NCBI GenBank assembly: GCA_027031685.1
Contig: JALVPS010000160.1
Span: 1 to 16,620, forward strand
From: Gammaproteobacteria bacterium
GTDB lineage: Bacteria; Pseudomonadota; Gammaproteobacteria; UWMA-0217
Length of the DNA stretch: 16,620 nucleotides
Direction: 5' to 3'
Shown: piece after piece, positions 8,664-15,675 of the stretch
How the letters are laid out: each line of letters opens with the position of its first letter
Numbering within the stretch: the stretch's first letter is position 1
Translations under genes and position numbers: made by a program
Notes under the pieces: model-generated
Told to the model about the DNA's origin: nothing
What the model saw: the letters and a program-made list of their open reading frames with translations, nothing else
Databases searched by the model: none

Positions 8664-9190
8664 CGTCCCGTGCGTCGTCGCTGCGGCGGCGCGGGCGACG
8701 CCGGGGGGGGCGCGCCGTCCGGGAACAGGCCGGGCGCCAGCTCGGTGAGGGCGCGGCGGTACACGTCACGCTTGAAGAACACCACCTCGCGCAGCGGCTG
8801 CCAGTAGTCCACCCAGCGCCAGTCCTCGAATTCCGGCTCGGCGCAGCGGTCGAAGCAGACCTGCTCCTCCGCACAGTCCATGCGCAGCAGGAACCAACGC
8901 TGCTTCTGGCCGATGCACAGCGGCGCGGCGTCCCAGCGGATCAGGCGGCGCGGCAGGCGGTAGCGCAGCCAGCGGCGGGTGGAGGCCAGCAGGGTGACGT
9001 CGCCCGGCTCCAGGCCGACCTCCTCCCACAGCTCGCGGTACATGGCGTCGAGGGGCGACTCGTGGCGGCGGATGCCGCCCTGCGGAAACTGCCAGGCGTC
9101 CTGACCGATCCGCTTGGCCCAGAACAGCTTGCCCCGGCCATCCGTGAGAATGATGCCGACGTTGGGTCTGTAGCCATCCAGATCAATCAC
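8660..9190 (-). CDS. rppH: RNA 5'-pyrophosphohydrolase RppH (Nudix)
   Basis: This 176-residue Nudix hydrolase removes pyrophosphate from 5'-triphosphorylated RNA, starting 5'-end-dependent mRNA decay. It has the same length as E. coli RppH and begins with the near-identical [13 protein letters not shown]. The Nudix box spans 38-60 (GGIRRHES through RELWEEVGL), with metal-binding Glu53, Glu56 and Glu57. Family segments [29 protein letters not shown] and FKRDVYRR are all present. The start is GTG 9190 (homology-based; only a weak AGG upstream). The C-terminal tail is Pro/Ala/Arg-rich. It is encoded across a run of eight G on the plus strand (8703-8710), a possible indel hotspot. The stop overlaps the ptsP start, so the two are likely cotranscribed and coupled, as I recall for Pseudomonas. 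Confidence 0.96.
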   Translation of the reverse strand: MIDLDGYRPNVGIILTDGRGKLFWAKRIGQDAWQFPQGGIRRHESPLDAMYRELWEEVGLEPGDVTLLASTRRWLRYRLPRRLIRWDAAPLCIGQKQRWFLLRMDCAEEQVCFDRCAEPEFEDWRWVDYWQPLREVVFFKRDVYRRALTELAPGLFPDGAPPPASPAPPQRRRTGR

Positions 9191-9295
9191 TTAGCACAGC
9201 CTGCAGCGGTTCATGAGGCGTCGGTTATTGTTCCACACGGCCCTTGTGGGGAGCAAATGACCCCGCCCGCCACGCTACGCGCCGGCGCCCGCCGG

Positions 9296-9304
9296 TGGCA
9301 TAAT
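9296..9304 (+). promoter_or_regulatory. Extended -10 promoter of the HAD phosphatase gene
   Basis: TGGCATAAT at 9296-9304 is a TGn extended -10 with hexamer CATAAT, five of six consensus bases, followed by a GC-rich stretch. No convincing -35 lies 16-18 bp upstream, which fits an extended -10 promoter. It ends 29 bases before the GTG start at 9334. Confidence 0.45.
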
Positions 9305-9333
9305 GCGCGCCCCGTTCCGCACCGTGCCCGCCC

Positions 9334-10008
9334 GTGAAACTCGCCCTGTTCGATCTCGACAACACCCTGCTGGCCGGCGACAGCGACTACGCCTGGGGGC
9401 AGTTCCTCGTCGCCCGCGGCGTGGTGGACGGCGCCGCCTACGAGGCCGCCAACGAGCGCTTCTACGCCCAGTACAAGGCCGGCGAGCTGGACATCCACGA
9501 GTTCGCCCGCTTCGCCTTCCGTCCCCTGCGCGACAACCCCCTGCCGCGGCTGGAGGCCTGGCGGCGCGAGTTCCTGGACCGCTGCATCCGGCCCATGATG
9601 CTGGCCGAGGGGCAACGCCGGATCGACTGGCACCGGGCACAGGGGCACGAGGTGGTCATCATCACCGCCACCAACGCCTTCGTCACCCGGCCCATCGCCG
9701 AGGCCTTCGGCGTGCGCCACCTCATCGCCACCGAGCCGGCCCGCGACGAACGCGGCTTCACCGGCGAGATCGCCGGCACGCCCTGCTTCCAGGAGGGCAA
9801 GGTGGCGCGCCTCGAGCAGTGGCTGCGCGAACGGGGCGTGGCGCAGCCGGCCGAGAGCTGGTTCTACAGCGACTCCCACAACGACCTGCCCCTGCTGGAG
9901 CGGGTGCACCACCCGGTGGCCGTGGACCCGGACGACACCCTGACCCGCGTGGCGCGCGAGCGCGGCTGGCCCATCCGCTCCTTTCGCAGCCCGGCGGCGG
10001 TGAGCTGA
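9334..10008 (+). CDS. HAD-IB family phosphatase (SerB-like)
   Basis: This 224-residue soluble hydrolase belongs to HAD superfamily class IB. Motif I is FDLDNTLL at 6-13, with nucleophile D7 and acid/base D9. Motif II is the threonine in IITATNAF (T111), motif III is K156 in EGK, and motif IV is SDSHNDLPLL at 179-188 with metal ligands D180 and D184. A helical cap (about 16-90) contains WGQFLVARG and a YKAGELDIHEF segment. It resembles the HAD-IB hypothetical phosphatases encoded next to rppH in Pseudomonas and relatives; those have SerB-like or histidinol-phosphatase-like annotations, so the substrate cannot be assigned. The start is GTG 9334, with motif I beginning at residue 6. It diverges from rppH across a 143 bp shared upstream region. 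Confidence 0.9.
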   Translation: MKLALFDLDNTLLAGDSDYAWGQFLVARGVVDGAAYEAANERFYAQYKAGELDIHEFARFAFRPLRDNPLPRLEAWRREFLDRCIRPMMLAEGQRRIDWHRAQGHEVVIITATNAFVTRPIAEAFGVRHLIATEPARDERGFTGEIAGTPCFQEGKVARLEQWLRERGVAQPAESWFYSDSHNDLPLLERVHHPVAVDPDDTLTRVARERGWPIRSFRSPAAVS

Positions 10009-10017
10009 GCCGCATCG

Positions 10018-10509
10018 CTAAATGTCTGGAATCAGGGAAATCGGGCCGGTAGAATTGCCCGTCTCCTGGCGCCAGTTCATGACATTCCCCGGACTGACGC
10101 ACGCTTCCGGAGGGGTGGCTGAGTGGTCGAAAGCGGCGGTCTTGAAAACCGTTGACCCGCAAGGGTCCGGGGGTTCGAATCCCTCCCCCTCCGCCACAAT
10201 GCCGGTTTCACCGGGTCGCACACCGCGGGCGCGTCGGGCTGCACCACTGTGTCCCACGGCGTCGTTGTCTTTCTCCCCGGCGGGCAGGCGCACGCCCACG
10301 GGGGGTGACGAAGGGGCGGCAGTCCCCGCCAGCCCCAGGGCATTGGCCAGCTGCCGGTACACCTCGCCCGCAACCTTCTGGTGGGCGAGCCCAGATGCCG
10401 GTGACTTGAGGCAGGCGACGCCGTCGAGCAGTTCATGGCCTTCGTCCCCCTGCCAGCCGAGATAGCCGACACAAGTGAAGCACCGGCCGGCGTGTGCAAC
10501 GGTGGACAT
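10018..10509 (-). CDS. Doubtful hypothetical protein reading antisense through tRNA-Ser
   Basis: I do not recognise this protein. The ATG at 10509 has GAGG six bases upstream and lies 60 bp past the stop of the cytochrome gene. The first ~95 codons could be coding: [20 protein letters not shown] begins with a CXXC pair (C10, C13), followed by a helical-looking [18 protein letters not shown]. Third positions are less G/C-biased than in neighbours: 29 of the first 40 codons end in G/C. The frame then becomes low complexity and passes antisense through the whole tRNA-Ser, giving the well-known spurious string [19 protein letters not shown], before stopping at 10018. The tRNA-overlapping part is unlikely to be real protein. 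It is either a small gene with a decayed 3' end or not a gene. If it is not, 10197-10569 holds no other feature I can support. Confidence 0.22.
   Translation of the reverse strand: MSTVAHAGRCFTCVGYLGWQGDEGHELLDGVACLKSPASGLAHQKVAGEVYRQLANALGLAGTAAPSSPPVGVRLPAGEKDNDAVGHSGAARRARGVRPGETGIVAEGEGFEPPDPCGSTVFKTAAFDHSATPPEACVSPGNVMNWRQETGNSTGPISLIPDI
10050..10055 (+). promoter_or_regulatory. Putative -10 box for tRNA-Ser
   Basis: TAGAAT at 10050-10055 is followed by a GC-rich discriminator (TGCCCG) of the kind seen at stable-RNA promoters. No good -35 is visible. Transcription would begin near 10062, about 47 bases before the mature tRNA. Confidence 0.35.
10109..10196 (+). tRNA. tRNA-Ser (anticodon UGA)
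   Basis: This is an 88-base tRNA with encoded CCA (10194-10196). The acceptor stem is GGAGGGG (10109-10115) pairing with CCCCTCC (10186-10192), with discriminator G. The anticodon stem GCGGT/ACCGT encloses the loop CTTGAAA, with anticodon TGA at 10143-10145 reading UCA and UCG codons. A long variable arm (TTGACCCGCAAGGGTC region) marks a class II serine tRNA. The T-loop is GGTTCGAATC. A small CCGGT/ACCGG hairpin lies just downstream, without a T tract. Confidence 0.97.
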
Positions 10510-10569
10510 GGCAAGCCTCGCTGTGGACGGGCCTTCCCCGATTCCAGCCGCGCGCCGCCGCGCACTCCC

Positions 10570-10998
10570 TCAGCGCACCCGGTATGCCCCGTGGCAGGCC
10601 ACGCAGGCGGCAGTGATGTCGGCCAGGGCGCGATAGGCGGCGTCGCGGTCGCCTTCCTGGGCCATGCGGGCGAAGCGGCTGGCGGCGTGGTGCATGCGGG
10701 TGCCGATCCGGCGCATGCCCTCGGGCATGTGGGCGGCCATGTGGCGGGCGCCGTGGCGTGGGAGCGAGCTCATGCCCAGGCGGTTCTCCGCGGTGTCGGC
10801 GGCCTCGTCGAGCCGGCCCTGGGCGAGGTGGTGGATGATGTCGTTCAGGGCGCTCAGGTGGTCGCGCATGTTGGCCAGCATGTGCCGCTGCATGGGGTCG
10901 GGCAGGGGCACGAGCTGGCGGGCGTCGTGGGTAGCGGCCGGGGCGGCGCCGGCGGCGAGCAGGATGGCGAATAGCCAGGCATGGAGTGACAAGGGCAT
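10570..10998 (-). CDS. Small exported cytochrome c, C-terminal CXXCH
   Basis: This 142-residue protein has a hydrophobic signal-like N-terminus (LHAWLFAILLAAGAAPAA, about 5-22) and a predicted cleavage after the Ala-rich segment. The mature part is mostly helical, with many His and Met residues in the middle. A single c-type haem site, CVACH, lies at 132-136, six residues from the end. The position of the motif near the C-terminus of a four-helix-like protein recalls class II cytochromes (cytochrome c' and c-556), so periplasmic electron transfer or gas binding is possible; M36, M40, M44 or H39 could be distal ligands. ATG 10998 is chosen because it starts right before the hydrophobic core. 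ATG 11031 adds one Arg and is an alternative; neither has a clear ribosome site. It is divergent from the membrane protein at 11168. Confidence 0.72.
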   Translation of the reverse strand: MPLSLHAWLFAILLAAGAAPAATHDARQLVPLPDPMQRHMLANMRDHLSALNDIIHHLAQGRLDEAADTAENRLGMSSLPRHGARHMAAHMPEGMRRIGTRMHHAASRFARMAQEGDRDAAYRALADITAACVACHGAYRVR

Positions 10999-11127
10999 GG
11001 TCGTGGGTCCGGTGTGGGTTGGCCGGGCCATGATCGACCGCCGGCCGGGCGGCGGCAAGGGGCCTTGGCGTCGGCCAGGGTGCCTGTGCCAGCCTTGATT
11101 TGACGCATGGCCGGCGAGAGGGACGGG

Positions 11128-11136
11128 TGCTATAAG
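11128..11136 (+). promoter_or_regulatory. Extended -10 promoter of the DUF1269-like gene
   Basis: TGCTATAAG at 11128-11136 is a TGn extended -10 with hexamer TATAAG, five of six consensus bases. It sits in an AT-rich island (TATAAGTAATAGTTTT) of an otherwise GC-rich region. A TTGACG at 11100-11105 lies too far upstream (25 bp) for normal spacing. The ATG follows at 11168. Confidence 0.45.
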
Positions 11137-11167
11137 TAATAGTTTTGCCGCCTGGGAGCGCCCCGCC

Positions 11168-11692
11168 ATGCGCCGTCTGTATTTTCTGGTTCCGGACGCC
11201 AACACCTGCCACAGTCTGGCCGAGGAGCTGCGCGCGCTGGGCATCGACGATGGCCACCTGCACCTGGTGGGCGCGGACCAGCGCACCATCCACGACGTCA
11301 ATCCGGCCTCCATCCTGCAGACCAGCGATCTGGTGCACGGCGTGATCGGCGGCCTGCTGGTGGGCGGGCTGGCGGGGCTGCTGGGCGGCTGGCTGGCCAT
11401 TCACTACGCGCCGGTGGCGCTGGACCTGGGCGGCCGGGCGCTGGCGGGCACCACGCTGGCGGGGGCCCTGTTCGGCATGCTGGTGGCAGGCATGGTGGCC
11501 AAGGACATGCCCAACCGCGCCCTGCGCCGCTACGAGCGGGCCATCCTGACCGGCTGGTACCTGCTCATCGTGGACGTGCCGCCGGATCGCATGGATGCGG
11601 TGGTGCGCACCATCCGCGACCACCACCCGGAGGCCGACATCCGCATCACCGTGCCGCGCGCACGCGCGCCGGCCCTGCGGCACGGACGCTAG
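11168..11692 (+). CDS. DUF1269-like two-helix membrane protein
   Basis: This 174-residue protein has an N-terminal ferredoxin-like half, MRRLYFLVPDANTCHSLAEE, leading to GIDDGHLHLVG (25-35). Two Gly-rich membrane helices follow at about 58-80 (VIGGLLVGGLAGLLGG) and 91-111 (ALAGTTLAGALFGMLVAGMV). A C-terminal half contains YLLIVDVPPDRMDAVVRTIR and ends in an Arg-rich tail. The repeated fold around a glycine-zipper helical hairpin resembles DUF1269 or general-stress-type membrane proteins. Their function is not established, though some are annotated as magnesium-transporter-like. The ATG at 11168 has GGGAG at 11154-11158 and an extended -10 promoter at 11128. It is divergent from the cytochrome gene, with 169 bp between starts. 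Confidence 0.72.
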   Translation: MRRLYFLVPDANTCHSLAEELRALGIDDGHLHLVGADQRTIHDVNPASILQTSDLVHGVIGGLLVGGLAGLLGGWLAIHYAPVALDLGGRALAGTTLAGALFGMLVAGMVAKDMPNRALRRYERAILTGWYLLIVDVPPDRMDAVVRTIRDHHPEADIRITVPRARAPALRHGR

Positions 11693-11740
11693 GCCCCGCA
11701 AGACAAGCCGGCGCGTTTACGCCAGACTGTACAGCCGAAG

Positions 11741-12181
11741 ATGGCACGCCCTCCCGACCCCATGACCCGACGATTCGACTCCGCCCTGGCCGCCGAGGCG
11801 GCCTTCTACGAGGCCTTCCAGACCGCTGACTTCACCCTCATGGTCGCCGTGTGGTCGGCGGCCGACGACGTGCTGTGCATCCACCCCGGCGGCACGCGGC
11901 TGGGCGGCGTGGCCGTGCTGGAGAGCTGGCGCGAGATCCTGGCGCGCACCGGGCGGCGCATGACGGTGACGGTGGACGAGCGGGTGCGCTACGCGCAGGG
12001 CGGCCTGTCGGTGCACAACCTGCGCGAGCACATCAGCCTGGACGGCGAGCTGCACGGCGTGATGCTGGCCACCAACGTGTACCGCCAGGAGCCCGACGGC
12101 TGGAAGCTGGTGCTGCACCAGGCCGCGCCGGACGCGGCCGCCGCCAGCCGCACCGTGCCCCCGGCGCGCGAGCTGCACTGA
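11741..12181 (+). CDS. NTF2/SnoaL-like (DUF4440-type) protein
   Basis: This 146-residue protein has an NTF2-like cone fold signature: AAEAAFYEAFQTADFTLMVA, then VWSAADDVLCIHPGGTRLGG, then AVLESWREIL. Beta strands follow (MTVTVDERVRYAQGG, HGVMLATNVYRQEPDGWKLVLHQAAP), and the protein ends in a loose Ala/Arg tail. Members of this group include small enzymes, binding proteins and YybH-type proteins, and the substrate is not deducible here. The start could be ATG 11741 or ATG 11762 (MTRRFDSALAAEAAF), which better matches the usual domain boundary; neither has a clear ribosome site. The stop shares a base with the next start (TGATG), so it is the first gene of a coupled NTF2-GGT-GT4 set. Confidence 0.85.
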   Translation: MARPPDPMTRRFDSALAAEAAFYEAFQTADFTLMVAVWSAADDVLCIHPGGTRLGGVAVLESWREILARTGRRMTVTVDERVRYAQGGLSVHNLREHISLDGELHGVMLATNVYRQEPDGWKLVLHQAAPDAAAASRTVPPARELH

Positions 12182-13728
12182 TGGCGCGCGGGGCGGTCGC
12201 GGCGGGGCACCCGCTCACGGCGGAGGCGGCGGCGGAGATGCTGCGCCTGGGTGGCAACGCCTTCGACGCGGTGCTGGCCGGGCTGTGCGCCGCCTGCGTG
12301 GCCGAGCCGGTGCTCTGCTCGCTGGGCGGCGGCGGTTTCCTCATGGCCTGGGAGGCGGAGCGCGGCCGCGCCGAGGTGACCGACTTCTTCGCCCAGACGC
12401 CGCGCCAGAAACGGCCCGCCGCCGAGCTGGACTTCTTCCCCATCCTGGCCGACTTCGGCACCGCCCAGCAGGAGTTCCACATCGGCCTGGGGGCCATCGC
12501 CACGCCGGGCGTGGTGTGCGGCCTGTTCGACATCCACCGCCGCCTGGGCAGCCTGCCCATGGGCGAGATCATGGCCCCGGCGGTGGCCCTGGCGCGCGAG
12601 GGGGTGCGGCTGGACGCCCTGCAGGCCTACATCTTCAGCATCGTCGCGCCCATCTACACCGCCACGCCGGAGGCGCAGGCCATCTACGGCCGCGGCCGCC
12701 CGCCCGGCGAGCTGCTGGGCGAGGGCGACGTGCTGCTGCAGCCCGAGCTGGCCGACACGCTGGAGGCGCTGGCGCGCGAGGGCGACGCCCTGTTCTACGA
12801 GGGCGACATCGCCGCCGCCATCGCCGCCCAGTGCGCCGACGGCGGCCAGCTCACCGCCGACGACCTGCGCCACTACCGGGCCGTGCGGCGCGCCCCGCTG
12901 GAGGTCAACTACCGCGCCGCCCGCTTCCTCACCAACCCGCCGCCCGCCTCCGGCGGCATCCTCATCGCCTTCGCCCTGGACCTGCTGGGCGCCGTGCGCC
13001 TGGGCGAGTGGCCCGCGGGCGGCCACGGCCGGCTGCGCCTACTGGCCGAGGTGATGGCCGAGACCAACCGCGCACGCGTGGAGGCCCACGCCCGGGGCGA
13101 CGGCCTGGCCGGCACGGCCCTGCTCTCGCCCGCCCTGCTGGCCCGCTACCGGGCCGAGATCCAGGGCCGCGCCGCCGGCCTGCGCGGCACCACCCACCTG
13201 AGCGTGGCCGACCGCCACGGCAACCTGGCCGCGCTCACCGTCTCCAACGGCGAGGGCTGCGGGCGCATGGTGCCCGGCACCGGCATCATGCTGAACAACA
13301 TGCTGGGCGAGGAGGACCTCAACCCGGACGGCTTCCACCGCTGGCGCCCCGACGAGCGCCTCACCTCCATGATGGCCCCCTCTCTGCTCACCTGGCCGGA
13401 TGGGCGGCGCGTGGCGCTGGGCTCGGGCGGCTCCAACCGCATCCGCAGCGCCATCCTGCAGGTGGTGAGCCACCTGGTGGACGACGGCCTGCCCCTGCCC
13501 GAGGCGGTGGCCGCGCCGCGCATCCACTTCGAGCGCGGCCGCCTGAGTGTGGAGGGCGGGTTCCGGCCCGAGGTGGTGGCCGCCCTGGAAGCCGACTACC
13601 CGCAGCATCAGGTGTGGCCCGGGCGCAACCTGTTCTTCGGCGGCGTGCACGCCGTGCAGTACGCCGACGGCCAGTTCGCCGGCGCCGGCGACCCGCGCCG
13701 CGGTGGCGTGTTCCTGCCGGTGGCGTGA
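12181..13728 (+). CDS. Gamma-glutamyltransferase-like Ntn hydrolase without signal peptide
   Basis: This 515-residue protein of the GGT family is an Ntn hydrolase that self-cleaves to expose a catalytic threonine. The cleavage/nucleophile motif is GTTHLSVADRHGN at 336-348, with T337 the expected nucleophile. Family segments include GHPLTAEAAAEMLRLGGNAFDA (9-30), LGGGGFLMAW (48-57), IATPGVVCG (106-114), GTGIMLNNMLGEEDLNP (366-382), LTSMMAPS (394-401, aligning with E. coli S462/S463) and GSGGSNRI (414-421). The first residues already belong to the catalytic domain, so there is no export signal and the protein is probably cytoplasmic. The E. coli DFRE segment, whose arginine binds the gamma-glutamyl carboxylate, is DFFAQTPRQ here (68-76), suggesting a different acyl substrate. 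I recall a GGT-like subgroup sharing this DFF-QTPR pattern. ATG 12181 overlaps the previous stop by one base; no separate Shine-Dalgarno is evident. Confidence 0.9.
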   Translation: MARGAVAAGHPLTAEAAAEMLRLGGNAFDAVLAGLCAACVAEPVLCSLGGGGFLMAWEAERGRAEVTDFFAQTPRQKRPAAELDFFPILADFGTAQQEFHIGLGAIATPGVVCGLFDIHRRLGSLPMGEIMAPAVALAREGVRLDALQAYIFSIVAPIYTATPEAQAIYGRGRPPGELLGEGDVLLQPELADTLEALAREGDALFYEGDIAAAIAAQCADGGQLTADDLRHYRAVRRAPLEVNYRAARFLTNPPPASGGILIAFALDLLGAVRLGEWPAGGHGRLRLLAEVMAETNRARVEAHARGDGLAGTALLSPALLARYRAEIQGRAAGLRGTTHLSVADRHGNLAALTVSNGEGCGRMVPGTGIMLNNMLGEEDLNPDGFHRWRPDERLTSMMAPSLLTWPDGRRVALGSGGSNRIRSAILQVVSHLVDDGLPLPEAVAAPRIHFERGRLSVEGGFRPEVVAALEADYPQHQVWPGRNLFFGGVHAVQYADGQFAGAGDPRRGGVFLPVA

Positions 13729-14840
13729 TGGCGGCGCGCCGGCTGGCGATCCTGGTGTCTTTCTCCGGCGACGGCGGGGTGGAGGTGGTGGTCGCCCGCC
13801 TGGCGCGCGCCTTCGCCGCCCGGCCCGGCCTGGACGTGGACCTGCTGCTGCTCAAGGCGCGCGGCAAGCACCTGGCGCGCCTGCCCGAGCACATCAACCT
13901 CATCAAGCTGCGCGCCGACTCCGCCGCCCTGGCCACCGGCGAGGTGGCCCGCTACCTGCACCGCGAGCGTCCCGACGTGCTGCTGGCCGCCAAGGACCGC
14001 GCCGGCCGCCTGGCCCTGCGCGCGCGGCGGCGGGCGGGCGTGGCCGTGCCCGTCTACCTGCAGCTGCACAACCAGCCCTCGCGCACCCTGGCCCGGCGCG
14101 CCCCCTGGGTGCGGGCCTGGTGGCGCTGGCGCATGGCGCGCAGCTACCCGCAGGCGGACGGCATCATCGCCGTCTCCCGCGACGTGGCCGAGGACGTGCG
14201 GCGGGTGAGCGGCGTGCCGGCGCGGCGGGTGGCCGTGCTGCCCAACCCCGTGTTCGACGAGGACCTGCTGCGCGCCGCCCGCACCCCGGTGGACCACCCT
14301 TGGCTGGGCGGCGGGCGGACGGCACCGGTGGTGCTGGGCGTGGGCCGCCTCATTCCGCAGAAGGGCTTCGACACCCTGCTGGCGGCCGTGGCGCGGCTGG
14401 ACGGCGTGCGCCTGCTGCTGCTGGGCGACGGCCCGGAGCAGGCCGCCCTGCGCGCCCGGGCCGAGGCGCTGGGCATCGCCGCGCGGGTGGACATGCCGGG
14501 CTTCGCCGCCAACCCGTGGGCGTGGATGGCCCGCGCCGACCTGTTCGCGCTGCCCTCGCGCTGGGAGGGGCTGGGGCTGGTGCTGGTGGAGGCCATGGCC
14601 CTGGGCACGCCGGTGGTGGCCACCGACTGCCCAGGCGGGCCGCCCGAGATCCTGGACGGTGGCCGCGTGGCGCCCCTGGTGCCGGTGGACGATGCCGCCG
14701 CCCTGGCCGAGGCCATGGCCGGCGTGCTGGCCGAACCGCCCGCGCCGGAGCGGCTGCGGGCGGCGGTGGCCCCCTACCACGTGGATCGCAGCGCGGCGGC
14801 CTATCTGGCGCATCTGGGGCTGTCGCCGGAGACCCCATAA
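13728..14840 (+). CDS. Glycosyltransferase family 4 (GT-B) protein
   Basis: This 370-residue retaining glycosyltransferase has the GT4 arrangement. The N-terminal Rossmann half has LAILVSFSGDGGVEVVVARL (6-25) as the glycine-rich acceptor-side loop, and a WWRWRMARSYPQADGIIAVS stretch (131-150) that marks a basic, possibly membrane-associated surface. The C-terminal nucleotide-sugar half has VLGVGRLIPQKGFDTLL (202-218), LLLGDGP (230-236) and the EX7E motif in PSRWEGLGLVLVEAMALG (276-293, E280 and E288), followed by VVATDCPGGPPEIL. The sugar donor and acceptor are unknown. ATG 13728 overlaps the GGT stop by one base (TGATG); the frame extends far upstream, but only as a shadow of the GGT gene. 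It is the last gene of the set, and a strong hairpin follows within five bases of the stop. Confidence 0.92.
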   Translation: MAARRLAILVSFSGDGGVEVVVARLARAFAARPGLDVDLLLLKARGKHLARLPEHINLIKLRADSAALATGEVARYLHRERPDVLLAAKDRAGRLALRARRRAGVAVPVYLQLHNQPSRTLARRAPWVRAWWRWRMARSYPQADGIIAVSRDVAEDVRRVSGVPARRVAVLPNPVFDEDLLRAARTPVDHPWLGGGRTAPVVLGVGRLIPQKGFDTLLAAVARLDGVRLLLLGDGPEQAALRARAEALGIAARVDMPGFAANPWAWMARADLFALPSRWEGLGLVLVEAMALGTPVVATDCPGGPPEILDGGRVAPLVPVDDAAALAEAMAGVLAEPPAPERLRAAVAPYHVDRSAAAYLAHLGLSPETP

Positions 14841-14844
14841 GAGA

Positions 14845-14872
14845 GGGGCCCGGGGGTCGGCCCCCAGGCCCC
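14845..14872 (+). terminator. Strong GC hairpin ending the NTF2-GGT-GT4 operon
   Basis: A 12-position stem (GGGGCCCGGGGG at 14845-14856 with CCCCCAGGCCCC at 14861-14872) has one C-A mismatch and a TCGG loop. It begins four bases after the glycosyltransferase stop. No T run follows on the plus strand, so it may act as a hairpin terminator or 3'-end stabiliser, also facing the convergent protease gene. Confidence 0.55.
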
Positions 14873-14947
14873 AGTTCAAGCCCACGGTCGCAGATCTCGC
14901 GCCTGCTCCTCCCCCCTTCAGCGGGTGGTGTCCGGATCGTGTGGCCG

Positions 14948-15616
14948 TCAGTCGGCGCGCGCCACGCTGGCAGCCGGGTGCAGAAAGCGCATCGGCACCC
15001 GCGCCAGCGGCGCGTCGTGCCGCAGGAAGTCACGCACGCGCGTCCCGGCGGTGGCCACGGACAGGTCGTCCAGCCGGCGCAGCTCGCCGTCCACGCGCTC
15101 CGCGCCGAAGGCACGCACAATGCCGGCCAGCGTGGCGCGCCGCCCGTCGCAGCGCAGCAGGGCGCCGCCCGACTGGCCGAAGTCCACCGGCGCGCTGGTG
15201 TACAGGGCCCCGTCGCGGCGGTAGTCGAACTGCCCCTGCCCGCGCCGCTGCGGCCCGCCGCGCGGGTAGCCCACCGCCCAGACCGTCTCGCCCGGGGCCA
15301 GCGGCGCGCGGGCCAGGGGCAGGGCCGGCAGGTCGCCGGTGGGCGCCACCAGCAGGGCCAGGTCGTCGTCGGGACGGCGCGTCACCAGCGAGGCGGCCCG
15401 CCGCTCGCCCGCCACGCGCACCCAGATGCGGTCCAGCCCGGCCACCACGTGCGCCGCCGTCAGCACGCGGTCGTGGCCGACCACCACGCCGCTGCCGTAC
15501 ACCCCCTGGCCCTCGATCAACACCACGCTGCGCGCCGCCCGGTCCAGGGCCGCCCGGCAGTCCGCCGAGGCCCAGCCCGGCACGGCCAGCAGCAGCGCCA
15601 GCATCCATGCCCGCAT
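14948..15616 (-). CDS. Secreted trypsin-like serine protease
   Basis: This 222-residue protein has a short signal peptide (MRAWMLALLLAVPGWASA, cleavage about 18/19). The mature chain has a chymotrypsin/S1-type triad: H56 in LTAAHVVAG, D85 in RRPDDDLALLV and S149 in DFGQSGGALL, with GSGVVVGHDRVL before the histidine. It lacks a PDZ domain and is much shorter than DegP/DegQ, so it is a stand-alone periplasmic or exported protease or a protease-like protein. Cysteines C20 and C156 could form a disulphide. The ATG at 15616 has GGGGAG about five bases upstream. It is convergent with the glycosyltransferase gene and divergent from the cupin gene, with no operon partner visible. Confidence 0.88.
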   Translation of the reverse strand: MRAWMLALLLAVPGWASADCRAALDRAARSVVLIEGQGVYGSGVVVGHDRVLTAAHVVAGLDRIWVRVAGERRAASLVTRRPDDDLALLVAPTGDLPALPLARAPLAPGETVWAVGYPRGGPQRRGQGQFDYRRDGALYTSAPVDFGQSGGALLRCDGRRATLAGIVRAFGAERVDGELRRLDDLSVATAGTRVRDFLRHDAPLARVPMRFLHPAASVARAD

Positions 15617-15659
15617 CGCCGCTCCCCGTCCTGGGTCGAAAGTGGCAAGCTACCCCGGC

Positions 15660-15675
15660 GGGGCGCGCGCGCCCC
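15660..15675. repeat. Perfect 16-bp CG palindrome
   Basis: GGGGCGCGCGCGCCCC is a perfect palindrome in the 151 bp between the divergent protease and cupin starts. Its core is alternating CG. It could form a hairpin or be a binding dyad; nothing indicates which. Confidence 0.5.

Noticed and set aside
6357..8807. Open plus-strand frame of 816 codons opposite ptsP
   Set aside because: It is a His/Gly/Gln-rich low-complexity translation caused by G/C-rich third positions of ptsP on the other strand. PtsP motifs are unmistakable.
10435..10974. Plus-strand ORF opposite the cytochrome gene
   Set aside because: Its Gly/Ala/Val-rich translation has no motifs. The minus strand carries a signal-like segment and CXXCH.
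11100..11136. Classical -35/-10 promoter TTGACG...TATAAG
   Set aside because: The spacing of 25 bp is too long. The extended -10 alone explains the site better.
12285..13727. Very long N-terminal extension of the glycosyltransferase frame
   Set aside because: It is a shadow of the GGT gene in another frame, Arg/Pro/Ala-rich without domain signals. The GT4 fold begins right after ATG 13728.
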